The position numbers and the translations under genes are program-made. From SG8-40 sp035528435 (GTDB taxonomy: Bacteria > Pseudomonadota > Gammaproteobacteria > Burkholderiales > Eutrophovitaceae), in NCBI GenBank assembly GCA_035528435.1, contig DATKYN010000230.1:1-18691 (forward strand): 18,691 nt of DNA, in the 5' to 3' direction. Under the pieces are notes generated by a model. That model was not told the origin of the DNA. It made no database searches and saw nothing but the letters and a program-made list of their open reading frames with translations. Of this stretch, positions 1 through 7,540 are shown piece by piece; position 1 is the first letter of the stretch, and every line of letters begins with the position of its first letter.

Positions 1-677
1 TCAATTCCAAAACGCTCGGGGTTGGCGCGGTTATCGATCTCGAAAATGGATTAGGGGTTGATAGTAAATTCGACACCTTCCGCGTTGATATGAATTATCG
101 CTTTGGCGAGAGCCGTCGGCACGAAATCGAGTTCCATTACTTTGATTCCAGGCGCTCCGGTAGCAGAACACTGGATCAGGATTTGCAGATCGGCGACACG
201 CTTCTTCCGGCCGGGACCGGTGTCAACACCGACTTTGATCTTACGTTCGCGAACGTGGACTACGTTTACAACTTTCTGATGGATGATCGTGTTCGCGTCG
301 GTGTATCAGGAGGGGTGCACACAACAGGAATTGGGCTCAAGATCGACACAACAGCGGGGGCGAGCGTAGAGGATGAGAGTTTCACCGCACCGTTGCCGAT
401 GGTGGGATTGCGGGCGGACGTGATTCTGTCACAAAATTGGCGGCTCAAGATGGACGTCAATTTTTTCTATCTCGAGTACGACAACTATACGGGCAGATTG
501 TCCGATTCCCTCATTGCGATTGAGTATCGTCCATGGAAACACTTCGGCTTGGGGGCCGGTTTCAACAATATCGATTACCAGGTCGATGCGGACGACAGCG
601 GCAGTGTCGTAGGGCTCAATGGTGAAATCCAGTTCAAGCTCTCCGGATTCATGCTTTACGGCAAGTACTTTTTCTAG
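1..677 (+). CDS. Outer-membrane beta-barrel protein, 5'-truncated by window edge (tandem copy 1)
   Basis: The frame is open from base 3 and ends at TAG 675-677. The visible 224 residues align from the first codon with residue 51 onward of the next gene (1037-1861), so the signal peptide and about 50 residues lie outside the window. Shared blocks include NSKTLGVGAV, RRHE-EFHYFDSRR, YVYNFLMDDRVR, FTAPLPMVGLRA and FYLEYDNYTGRL. The chain ends in YGKYFF, with the terminal aromatic residue expected of BAM-inserted barrels. Alternating hydrophobic/polar strands fit a small barrel of roughly 10-12 strands. I do not recognise a named family or substrate. An internal ATG at 90 gives a 195-residue product, but homology upstream of it argues against that being the start. 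The outer-membrane location is inferred. Confidence 0.85.
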   Translation, partial: NSKTLGVGAVIDLENGLGVDSKFDTFRVDMNYRFGESRRHEIEFHYFDSRRSGSRTLDQDLQIGDTLLPAGTGVNTDFDLTFANVDYVYNFLMDDRVRVGVSGGVHTTGIGLKIDTTAGASVEDESFTAPLPMVGLRADVILSQNWRLKMDVNFFYLEYDNYTGRLSDSLIAIEYRPWKHFGLGAGFNNIDYQVDADDSGSVVGLNGEIQFKLSGFMLYGKYFF

Positions 678-1036
678 GTCCGGGCATAATTTTCTGCGAC
701 CGGGAAGGGCAGCCTGATTTGATCGACTTGCTGTACGGGCCGTGCCGTGCTCTGGTACGCCATGCCAAGATGTGGCCAATGGACCAGTGACGCACGTGCT
801 GCGAGGGCGCAGAGCTTTGTCTAGCACAAGTGATTTGAAGAGTCGCGTTGCCCGGTACTCTTTTTCCTCATTCGTGCTGCCGCCATTTGCTTTCGCTGGC
901 TTGCCTTTGTAATGACCTCGTCGGATTCCGTCACCCTCGTGACCCGCTGCAGAAAAGATCGAGGCGGGTATCGGGTGCGTCCGCATGACCATTGTCTGGC
1001 GCTGAATTTTCCGACAGATTTGAAAGGGTAGCGGGT
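678..1036. other. Non-coding spacer between the tandem barrel genes
   Basis: I see no convincing gene in these 359 bases. Leftward open frames here have no family resemblance and run antisense into the barrel genes. The spacer holds one weak hairpin followed by a short T run (837-865) and presumably the promoter of the second barrel gene. The best box pair I found (TTGCTT at 887, TGTAAT at 908, spacer 15) is poor. Confidence 0.5.
837..865 (+). terminator. Weak candidate intrinsic terminator after barrel copy 1
   Basis: AAGAGT (838-843) pairs with ACTCTT (857-862), with a further G-T wobble at 837/863. The loop is 13 bases and the T run covers 861-865. The stem is short and AT-rich and lies about 160 bases past the stop codon, so this is only a candidate. 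Confidence 0.22.
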
Positions 1037-1861
1037 ATGCGTGGATTTCTCGTTTCCATGCTTGCGGCCGCGGTTCTTGCGGCATTCGCAGGTGGTGCCT
1101 GTGCGCAGGACGACGACCTGCCCTGGGAAAAATTCAGCATTGCGGTGGGTGGTTTCATCACCGAGTCCGACACCAGCATTCAGGTCAATTCCAAGACACT
1201 CGGCGTGGGTGCGGTCGTCGACATGGAGGATGTGCTGGGTGTGGAGCAAAGTTTTGGAACCTACCGGATCGATGTGCGTTACCGGTTTGGCCAGACGCGT
1301 CGCCACGAGGTCGAGTTTCACTATTTCGATTCGCGGCGTACCGGCGACAAGGTGCTTAGTCAGGACTTGCAGATCGGCGATAATTTTTTCCCGGCTGGCA
1401 CCGGGGTCGTGACGCAATTCGACATGAAGTTTGCGAACGCCGATTATGTGTACAATTTTTTGATGGATGACCGTGTGCGGTTCGGGGCTTCTATCGGGTT
1501 GCATACGACAGGGGTGGCCTTGAAGGTATCCGATTCCGGCAATCAAAAGGAGGAGGACGAGGACTTTACTGCGCCGTTGCCGATGGTGGGTCTGCGCGCA
1601 GAAGTGTTGATGACACAGCGCTGGCGGCTCAAGGCGGACGTCAACTTTTTCTATCTCGAGTACGACAACTATACCGGGAGGCTGGGCGATTTTGTTCTGG
1701 CTGTCGAGTATGTCCCGTGGAAGAATTTCGGTATCGGTGCTGGCGTCAATGCGATCAACTATCGGGTTGAGGCCGATGCGGATGCCGGTCTCATCGATTT
1801 CAATGGTGAGTTAAAGTTCCAACTCACCGGCTTAATGCTCTACGGCAGGTACTTTTTCTAG
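1037..1861 (+). CDS. Outer-membrane beta-barrel protein (tandem copy 2)
   Basis: The product has 274 residues. I chose ATG 1037 over the in-frame ATG 992 because it opens directly into a signal peptide (positive MRG, hydrophobic core VSMLAAAVLAAFAGG, cleavage after about ACA at residue 23) and has AAAGGG about 8 bases upstream. The mature part is rich in alternating strands and ends in YGRYFF, typical of outer-membrane barrels. It is a clear paralogue of the gene ending at 677, more than half of the aligned residues being identical. The conserved signature FYLEYDNYTGRL and an acidic stretch EEDED near residue 180 are notable. No family name or ligand can be assigned. The two genes are probably a tandem duplication and may respond to different conditions, since 359 bases separate them. 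Confidence 0.88.
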   Translation: MRGFLVSMLAAAVLAAFAGGACAQDDDLPWEKFSIAVGGFITESDTSIQVNSKTLGVGAVVDMEDVLGVEQSFGTYRIDVRYRFGQTRRHEVEFHYFDSRRTGDKVLSQDLQIGDNFFPAGTGVVTQFDMKFANADYVYNFLMDDRVRFGASIGLHTTGVALKVSDSGNQKEEDEDFTAPLPMVGLRAEVLMTQRWRLKADVNFFYLEYDNYTGRLGDFVLAVEYVPWKNFGIGAGVNAINYRVEADADAGLIDFNGELKFQLTGLMLYGRYFF

Positions 1862-1882
1862 GCTGCTCCCCAGTCGGGCAGC
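1862..1882. terminator. Candidate bidirectional hairpin between convergent genes
   Basis: GCTGCTC (1862-1868) pairs with GGGCAGC (1876-1882), seven pairs including one G-T, with a 7-base loop. It fills almost the whole 24-base gap between the convergent barrel gene and the MipA-like gene. The T tract is weak on the + strand (TTGTC). On the - strand the hairpin is followed by TAGAAAAAG, which is not a U tract. Confidence 0.35.
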
Positions 1883-1885
1883 TTG

Positions 1886-3313
1886 TCAGAAACTGCTTTC
1901 AAGGCTCAGGTAGAGGTAATTCGATCCGCCGTCTACGTTACCCAGCAGTTGCGAGCTGCCAAATGCCCCCGAGCGATGGCTCACGCCCACACCGAGCCAG
2001 ACCGGTTCATGTCGCTCGGGCCGGAACAGATCGCTGATGCTGATCTCGATGCTCGGATCCAGATAGTTGAGCAGCTTGGAGGTGGGCTCCCCCTTGGCCG
2101 TCTGGTCGCGTTCCTCGACATAGGGAACACGCGACGCATAGGACAATCCGATGCCGAAGCCGATGCGAGTGCGCAGCGTGTTCGACCACGGAAACCCGTA
2201 CCAATAGGGTTTCATGTAGGCATCAACCTGCCAGCTGTCTTTCTGGAAGTCGCCGTCATCCCGGTACAGTGCGCCCACATAGCCGACGAAATCGAGAGGC
2301 CAGTCGTTGACCCGCTCCATGAAGGTGCGCCCAAGGTGCACGCCGGTGATGCGGCTGTTATCGTCCGTCGAAATGGACGCGCATTGGAACGTAATGATCT
2401 TGTTAAGAATGCAATCGGTCGATGCACCATAAAACACGCGAACAATGACGGGTTTGCGCTGCGTCCAAAGAACGGGCTCATCCTGAAAATCATAAAGAAT
2501 GCCGGCGGAAGCGGAAACCAGCCACGACTTGTCGACAATCGGGCTGTCTTCTATCTCCGAGGAAAGCTTCTCCCCACCGACGCCAGCCACCAGCTTCCAG
2601 TTGCTGCTCAGTTTGTAACGGCCATACAAGCCGAATCCGATGTTGAGTCCGCCACCGGCCTCATATGCAGAGCGCTGGGCCGTCGCCTCGTCCGGTCGCA
2701 CACCGTAGTAGTAGTCGTTGAGGTCCGAATCCCTGAAAGACAACCTCACGTAAGGGTGCCAGAGAAAGCGGCCGTGAACCGATGTCAGGCCGTAACCGGC
2801 TATCAGCTCCGCACCATCCGACGTGTCAGAAATGTCCTGGCGATACTCCGCCTTGAAGTCGCCAACAGGGCTTGCGTAATGCACGCCGATACCACCGTCG
2901 AGGCCCGGATTACGCTGTTCCATGCCGGCCAGACTTGCCGGGGTTTGGTCGTATGGAAACCCCTCGAATCGCGCCTTGACGAACAGATCGAGTTTCAGAT
3001 TGCCCCTTCTCGGCAGCTTGAAGCCCGCCCGATAAGAGTGAATGTAAAACACGTCCCCCTCGTACAGGTACAAGGGCAGCAGGTCGTTCACTTGATCCAC
3101 CCCTTCATACGGGGAGGTGGTTGACTCGATGGCGAGGCCAAGACCCGCCCTGCCGGACAAGTCGATGGCCTCGAACAGCGGTTCGGTCTGTGCCTGTGCA
3201 GGAGCATTGAGCGCGGATAGCAACAGACCCAGCAGTGCAAAACACGCGCGTGCCAGGCGGGTAAGGCTTGAGCCCCGTTCTGTGCCCGTCAAGCCGTCCC
3301 GGGTCGCGTTCAT
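1886..3313 (-). CDS. MipA/OmpV-like outer-membrane protein with PagL-like C-terminal half
   Basis: The product has 475 residues from ATG 3313. The frame is open up to ATG 3391, but the start at 3313 puts the hydrophobic core (CFALLGLLLSALNA, about 24-37) and a cleavage site near APAQA at 41 in signal-peptide order. Neither start has a strong ribosome site. Residues about 54-274 look like MipA/OmpV (YYYGV near 203, GLYGRYKL, then a segment ending EDSPIV), a family normally near 250 residues. The remaining part, about 289-475, resembles the small barrel PagL (lipid A 3-O-deacylase): a GFGIG strand, then GVSHRSGAFG with His446 and Ser448 in the H-x-S spacing, then DGGSNYLYL near the end. The PagL catalytic Glu position appears to be Ser464. 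The chain ends in Phe. The PagL reading is from pattern only. MipA proteins are linked to murein hydrolase scaffolding or antimicrobial response, but function here is not proven. Confidence 0.78.
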   Translation of the reverse strand: MNATRDGLTGTERGSSLTRLARACFALLGLLLSALNAPAQAQTEPLFEAIDLSGRAGLGLAIESTTSPYEGVDQVNDLLPLYLYEGDVFYIHSYRAGFKLPRRGNLKLDLFVKARFEGFPYDQTPASLAGMEQRNPGLDGGIGVHYASPVGDFKAEYRQDISDTSDGAELIAGYGLTSVHGRFLWHPYVRLSFRDSDLNDYYYGVRPDEATAQRSAYEAGGGLNIGFGLYGRYKLSSNWKLVAGVGGEKLSSEIEDSPIVDKSWLVSASAGILYDFQDEPVLWTQRKPVIVRVFYGASTDCILNKIITFQCASISTDDNSRITGVHLGRTFMERVNDWPLDFVGYVGALYRDDGDFQKDSWQVDAYMKPYWYGFPWSNTLRTRIGFGIGLSYASRVPYVEERDQTAKGEPTSKLLNYLDPSIEISISDLFRPERHEPVWLGVGVSHRSGAFGSSQLLGNVDGGSNYLYLSLESSF

Positions 3314-3412
3314 CCCGGTAAGGCGGAGCCGGGCATTCGGGGTGCCGTAGTACCGTCCCGCCAGGGAAGACCGCATTGCATCAGGCAGCATCGCCAGTTC
3401 GACTGAAATGTT

Positions 3413-4075
3413 TCAGGCTTCCGTTTCAATCTCGGGCATCGAAGCAGCCTGCCCCATTGCGTCAGCCAGCACTTCCGGAGGTTGGGCGCCGGAAGCGGCG
3501 AGTTTTTGATTGAAAACGAAGAATGGCACGCCTTCCACGCCAAGCGAGCGCGCTTGCTGATCTTGCTCCTCTACTTGCGGGCGTAACTGTTGTGTCTCAA
3601 GGCAGTTCTCGCTTTCGGCTCGCGGTAATCCACCGCGCTCTGCGAGATCGAGCAAGGTCTGCCGTTGACTCAGATCGCAGCCCTCAAGGAAGTATCCGGT
3701 AAACAGCGATTCGGCCACGCCATCCTGCGCGTCGAAAGCGCCGGCCAGCAGAATCAGCTGATGCGCATCAACCGTATTTGGTTGCACACGAATGTCGTCG
3801 AACCGGAATTCAATGCCTGCCTTGGTGCCCGCCTGAGCGACACGGGCATAAATTTCGCGAGCGCGTTCAGCGCCGCCGAATTTCGCTGAAGTGTAGTCCC
3901 CGCGCGGCATACCCTCGACGGGTAGCTGCGGATTGAGCTGGAACGGATGCCACACCACTTTGGGCAAGACCGCATCCGGGTGTTGGGCGCCGTACAGCGC
4001 CAGAGCGCTTTCGAGGTGACGTTTGCCGATGAAACACCATGGGCAAACGACGTCAGAGAAAATGTCGATTTGCAT
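3413..4075 (-). CDS. DsbA family oxidoreductase (FrnE-like), cytoplasmic
   Basis: The product has 220 residues. ATG 4075 is preferred over the upstream ATG 4123 because the family begins directly with the first beta strand (MQIDIFSDVVCPWCFIGK). The thioredoxin-fold active site is Cys11-Pro-Trp-Cys14, the helical insertion covers about 60-165, and the cis-proline loop is GVPFFVF at 182-188. There is no signal peptide, unlike periplasmic DsbA, so it fits the FrnE/2-hydroxychromene-carboxylate isomerase-like branch. Members act as thiol-disulphide oxidoreductases and in some bacteria aid oxidative-stress resistance. Length is normal. It lies 111 bases downstream of the di-haem cytochrome gene on the same strand and just upstream of the MipA-like gene, so co-transcription is possible but not shown. 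The exact substrate is unknown. Confidence 0.9.
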   Translation of the reverse strand: MQIDIFSDVVCPWCFIGKRHLESALALYGAQHPDAVLPKVVWHPFQLNPQLPVEGMPRGDYTSAKFGGAERAREIYARVAQAGTKAGIEFRFDDIRVQPNTVDAHQLILLAGAFDAQDGVAESLFTGYFLEGCDLSQRQTLLDLAERGGLPRAESENCLETQQLRPQVEEQDQQARSLGVEGVPFFVFNQKLAASGAQPPEVLADAMGQAASMPEIETEA

Positions 4076-4186
4076 TTCGCTGCCGTAAGGATTGAGTGTC
4101 GCGAGTTTACCAGTGGAGCGCATGGCCTGTCATAACTGCCGTGCGAAGCACTGGATGGTATCCCGGTTGGTCACATTGCTGCCGAC

Positions 4187-5548
4187 TCAGAGTGAATCCA
4201 GGAATCGGAGCATGGCTTGCCGTTGGCTTCGGTCCATGTTGCTGAACGCAAGGCGTGAAACGTCCGCCTCGCCGCCGTGCCACATGATCGCTTCGGGGAC
4301 GTTGCGCGCGCGACCGTCGTGTAACAGGTTGCCGTTGACCTGCCCGCGCAGACCAAGGCCCCACAGTGGTGGCGTACGCCAGTCCCGGCCACCGGCCAGG
4401 AACTCTCGCCGTCCATCCGCCAGCCCTTCGCCCATGTCGTGCAAAAGCAGATCGGTATAAGGCCGGATCGTGGCGCTGCGTGACCGCTGTCCCGAAAGGT
4501 GAGATGTTGCCGGCAGTTCCGGCATGTGGCACACGGAACAACGTGCCTTGTCGAACAATCTGGCACCGCGCACCACCTCCGCGTCATCGCCTCTGCGTTG
4601 CGGCGGGGGAGCGAGCATCCGAAGATAATCCGTAATCACGGCAAGCTGCTGAGGTTTTGCTTCGTATCCGGACAGGCGCTCAAGTTCATAACATTCGCTC
4701 TGAACTGGCCAGCATTGTTCCCACGGGAAGAGGCTGGAGGTCACACCGATTTCTTCGTGAAAGGCTGCGGCGACCTGTTGTTCCAGATTCGGGTGGACTG
4801 CCTTGTGACCAAAGCGCCCCACAGCGCGTTTTCCGGTCAGTTCATCGCGCACGCGGTTGAGCCGGCCATTGAAACCGATGCGACGCTGATGCGCGGCGAT
4901 ATCGGCGAGCGCCGCTTCGGAAACGGTTTCGAGGAGGCCAAGTCCGAAAACCGGTTGTGCGATACGGGGTGACACGATGGTGTCCTTGTCGAGTGGTCCG
5001 TACCAGAGTGCTGTAATGCGCACGGTGGGAACGCGCAACTCGATCTTGCTGCCGTCCGCCAGCATCACGTCCCGGTAGCGATACGTGATGTCGAAATCAC
5101 CTTCTTCGAGGAGTTTGCCGAGGACGCCGTGTCTGTTGAGGTGCGTGCCGTAAGCGGGATGCGGGCGAGGGCGGCCCGCATTGTCCTCGCCGGGCACGGC
5201 CAGCCGGAGCACGAGTGAGACCGGTGCTTCGCCCATGTCATCTGGCGCCCGGCCCCGGCCATTGCGCGGATGGCATTCCAGGCATGATTGCGCATTGGAC
5301 TGGGGGCCCCGCCCCCAGTGACCGCCACTCAGGAACGGCGGCACCCAGCGGGCTGCGAACTCCGCTTTGCCCGCGGCAAAGGTCTGTAATTCGGCCTTTT
5401 CCAGATGTGGCAGGGGGCGTGAATAGGCGGACGCATCATTGTTTTCATCCGCGGGCGCGTTCCCGGTCACCGCGAATGTCGTTAGCGCGCCGGTAAGGAC
5501 GGCGAAAGCGACCGCTCTTTGATTGCGGGATTGTCGTGACAGTTTCAC
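4187..5548 (-). CDS. Exported di-haem c-type cytochrome, DUF1111/DHOR family
   Basis: The product has 453 residues, with a GTG start at 5548. A signal peptide is visible (MKLSRQSRNQR, then AVAFAVLTGALTTFAV, cleavage near residue 33), so it is periplasmic. There are two haem c sites: Cys89-Leu-Glu-Cys92-His93 (followed by PRNGRG) and Cys337-Ser-Val-Cys340-His341. Between them is the family block NGRLNRV with a following GRFGHKA. After the second haem come YTDLLLHDMGEGLADGR and WRTPPLWGLG, hallmarks of the di-haem oxidoreductase family (PF06537), distant relatives of the MauG/CcpA peroxidases. Cys279 and Cys286 may form a disulphide. Relatives often sit beside imelysin-type iron-uptake lipoproteins, but none is here. 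The substrate is unknown. Its start overlaps the longest possible reading of the divergent potassium channel gene, so the two share a very short promoter region. Confidence 0.9.
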   Translation of the reverse strand: MKLSRQSRNQRAVAFAVLTGALTTFAVTGNAPADENNDASAYSRPLPHLEKAELQTFAAGKAEFAARWVPPFLSGGHWGRGPQSNAQSCLECHPRNGRGRAPDDMGEAPVSLVLRLAVPGEDNAGRPRPHPAYGTHLNRHGVLGKLLEEGDFDITYRYRDVMLADGSKIELRVPTVRITALWYGPLDKDTIVSPRIAQPVFGLGLLETVSEAALADIAAHQRRIGFNGRLNRVRDELTGKRAVGRFGHKAVHPNLEQQVAAAFHEEIGVTSSLFPWEQCWPVQSECYELERLSGYEAKPQQLAVITDYLRMLAPPPQRRGDDAEVVRGARLFDKARCSVCHMPELPATSHLSGQRSRSATIRPYTDLLLHDMGEGLADGRREFLAGGRDWRTPPLWGLGLRGQVNGNLLHDGRARNVPEAIMWHGGEADVSRLAFSNMDRSQRQAMLRFLDSL

Positions 5549-5589
5549 TCTTGGATTATGATGCGCCTGAGGAATCCCTAACGCAAAGC

Positions 5590-6639
5590 ATGCCAGATAA
5601 TCCGATTCGAAGCTGGTCCGCGAGGCTGCTGCCCGTGCGCCGCAAACCGGTCCTGTACGTCAAGGCGCCGGTGAGCCACGAGCGGATGCTGGTTAACCGG
5701 GTGCTGCTGATCCTGTTCCTGTTCGCCAGCGTTATCACGGTGCTCTGGTTCGATCGGGGCGGCCTGGTGGATCATCATGACGGGCATGTGTCGTTTGCCG
5801 ACGTGGTGTATTTTGCGATGATCACGGTGACGACAGTGGGCTATGGTGACATTGTGCCTATCGCGCCGCACACACGCGTCATCGACGCGCTCTTCATTAC
5901 CCCGATACGTATCTTCATCTGGTTTGTCTTTCTGGGAACCGCATATCAGTTGGTGATACAGAAAGTTGTGGAGGACTACCGCATGGCGCAACTCAGGGAT
6001 CGCCTTCGCGATCATGTCATTATTATCGGGTTTGGCGAGACCGGGCGGGTCGCCGCCCGGGAAGTCGTCAGCAAGGGCACGCGAATGGAGGATATAGTCG
6101 TCATCGACATATCTGACAGTTGCGTGCACGATGCGGCCAATCTCGGTTACGTCGGCCTGCATGGAGATCCGACCCGTGAGAACATTCTGATCGATGCGGG
6201 CATCAAGAACGCGCGGGCAGTCCTGGTGTGTATTGGCCGTGACGATACCAGTGTTCTTTCCGTATTGACTGTGCGGAACCTGAACGCGCGGGTGCGCATC
6301 GTTGCCATCGTCATGGAGGACGAAAACGTCAAGCTGTTGCGCAGCGCAGGTGCGGATGTGACCGTCATGCCGTCGCAAGCAGGCGGTTATCTGCTGGCCG
6401 AAGCGGTTGGAAACAACTACCTGACGGACTACGTGCTGGACCTGCTTACCTCCGATGGCAGGGTGGCGCTGGTAGAACGCGTTGCGACGCCGGAGGAAGT
6501 CGGAAAATCAATGCGCGATCTCGACGGCGGCCTCGTTGTGCGGCTTTACCGGGGCGGAGAACCGGTTGGGTTCTGGGAGGCCAGCCGTAATGTCATTGAG
6601 CGCGACGATCTCTTGCTCATTATTCAACCAACGGCCTGA
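5590..6639 (+). CDS. Two-TM potassium channel with C-terminal RCK (TrkA-N/TrkA-C) domain
   Basis: The product has 349 residues from ATG 5590. The frame also permits GTG 5536, but that would overlap the start of the divergent cytochrome gene and adds only a polar tail. TM1 is about residues 34-54 (LVNRVLLILFLFASVITVLW). The pore helix and filter end in T82-V-G-Y-G-D87, the canonical K+ selectivity filter. TM2 is about 100-120. The RCK domain starts near 142 with the Rossmann motif GFGETG (147-152), and a TrkA-C-like lobe covers about 285-349. The channel is predicted to be an inner-membrane tetramer gated by ligand on the RCK ring, like Kch/MthK. The TM1-pore linker is His/Asp rich (DHHDGH). 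The gating ligand cannot be told from sequence. It is convergent with the SDR gene. Confidence 0.92.
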   Translation: MPDNPIRSWSARLLPVRRKPVLYVKAPVSHERMLVNRVLLILFLFASVITVLWFDRGGLVDHHDGHVSFADVVYFAMITVTTVGYGDIVPIAPHTRVIDALFITPIRIFIWFVFLGTAYQLVIQKVVEDYRMAQLRDRLRDHVIIIGFGETGRVAAREVVSKGTRMEDIVVIDISDSCVHDAANLGYVGLHGDPTRENILIDAGIKNARAVLVCIGRDDTSVLSVLTVRNLNARVRIVAIVMEDENVKLLRSAGADVTVMPSQAGGYLLAEAVGNNYLTDYVLDLLTSDGRVALVERVATPEEVGKSMRDLDGGLVVRLYRGGEPVGFWEASRNVIERDDLLLIIQPTA

Positions 6640-6688
6640 GCGCTATCACCGGGCTCGCGTCAGGATGGCTGGAAATCGGCCGCAGTTC

Positions 6689-6732
6689 TTCGCAAGTATC
6701 TGGTTCGAATTTATCTCGTTCGCAAGTACCTG
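6689..6732. repeat. Short imperfect direct repeat in convergent spacer
   Basis: TTCGCAAGTATCTG (6689-6702) recurs as TTCGCAAGTACCTG (6719-6732), 13 of 14 bases identical at a 30-base period. It lies between the channel gene and the SDR gene, both of which end here. No hairpin or T tract links it to termination. Confidence 0.4.
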
Positions 6733-6736
6733 CCTC

Positions 6737-7522
6737 TCATAACTCAATCGGCCAGTTCATTCCGGCGGTGATGCCGCCATCAACCCGTATGGTCTGGCCG
6801 GTGATGAATGCCGCTGCTTCTGACGCCAGAAAAACGGCTGCGCCGACCAGGTCCTTGACATCGCCGAGCCGCCCGAGGGGCGTGTTCTGTGTGCCCCAGT
6901 CGCGCATCTTTTCCTCGGCCCAGAGTTTTTTCGACAGGGCTGTCGGGAAAAACCCGGGCGCGATCGAGTTGACGCGCACTCCGTGGCGCCCCCATTCGTT
7001 TGCCAGCGACCGGGTCATCATCAGTACGCCGGCCTTGCTCATCGCATAAGGTGTGACACCGGTGAGAGGGGCATAGGTGTTTAACGAGTCGATGTTGATA
7101 ATAGAGCCGGATTTGCGTTCAAGCATGTGTTTGCCGATGGTCTGGGCCAGCACAAAACTGCCGCGAAGGTTGATGTCCATGATCCAGTCATACTCTTCGT
7201 TCGTGTAATTCTCAGCCTTCATTCGCTTGTTGACGCCGGCGACACTGACCAGCGTGTCGATCCTGCCAAATGCGGACAGGGTTGATTTTGCCAGTCGGGC
7301 GATATCGTCCGGTTTGGCGACGTCGCATACGATCGGTTTGACCGGTTTCGGCCCGGTTGAGATTTCACCGGCTGTTGTCTCAAGAGTGGTCGCATCACGA
7401 CCGGCAATGACAACCTGTGCGCCGCGTTCGGCAAAGCCTTCGGCAAGGGCCCGGCCGATGCCGCGGCTGCCGCCAGGGACAACCACGACCTGATCGGTTA
7501 CGGAGAACAAGGCATCTTCCAT
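6737..7522 (-). CDS. SDR family NAD(P)-dependent oxidoreductase, gluconate 5-dehydrogenase-like
   Basis: The product has 261 residues, the usual size of classical SDRs. The nucleotide-binding motif is PGGSRGIG (16-23), with Pro where Thr is usual. The strand-4 motif is SVAGVNK (93-99) in place of NNAG. The catalytic set is Asn118, Ser146, Tyr159 and Lys163 (YAMSK), followed by VRVNSIAPGFF and the C-terminal FITGQTIRVDGG. Arg42 after strand 2 would favour NADP(H). The closest general resemblance is to gluconate 5-dehydrogenase and similar sugar-acid or ketoacyl reductases, but the substrate is uncertain. ATG 7522 has AAGGAAAG upstream at good spacing. It begins 18 bases after the YqgE/AlgH-like gene, as the last gene of a leftward unit. 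Confidence 0.92.
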   Translation of the reverse strand: MEDALFSVTDQVVVVPGGSRGIGRALAEGFAERGAQVVIAGRDATTLETTAGEISTGPKPVKPIVCDVAKPDDIARLAKSTLSAFGRIDTLVSVAGVNKRMKAENYTNEEYDWIMDINLRGSFVLAQTIGKHMLERKSGSIINIDSLNTYAPLTGVTPYAMSKAGVLMMTRSLANEWGRHGVRVNSIAPGFFPTALSKKLWAEEKMRDWGTQNTPLGRLGDVKDLVGAAVFLASEAAAFITGQTIRVDGGITAGMNWPIEL

Positions 7523-7540
7523 CGTATTTTCTTTCCTTGG

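Noticed and set aside
821..1546. Leftward open frame of 241 residues (and a 218-residue one at 429-1085) opposite the barrel genes
   Set aside because: Both run antisense through conserved barrel blocks, are rich in His/Arg/Thr with no fold pattern, and lack ribosome sites.
1883..3124. A 413-residue open frame on the + strand opposite the MipA-like gene
   Set aside because: It is antisense to a well-supported signal-peptide-bearing barrel protein, has no recognisable domain, and is explained by codon bias in GC-rich DNA.
5578..6378. Leftward 266-residue open frame opposite the potassium channel
   Set aside because: It is a shadow of the channel gene; the + strand has the TVGYGD filter and RCK motifs.
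6695..6735. GGTTCGAAT-like T-loop word suggesting a tRNA
   Set aside because: No matching acceptor, D or anticodon stems could be built around it.
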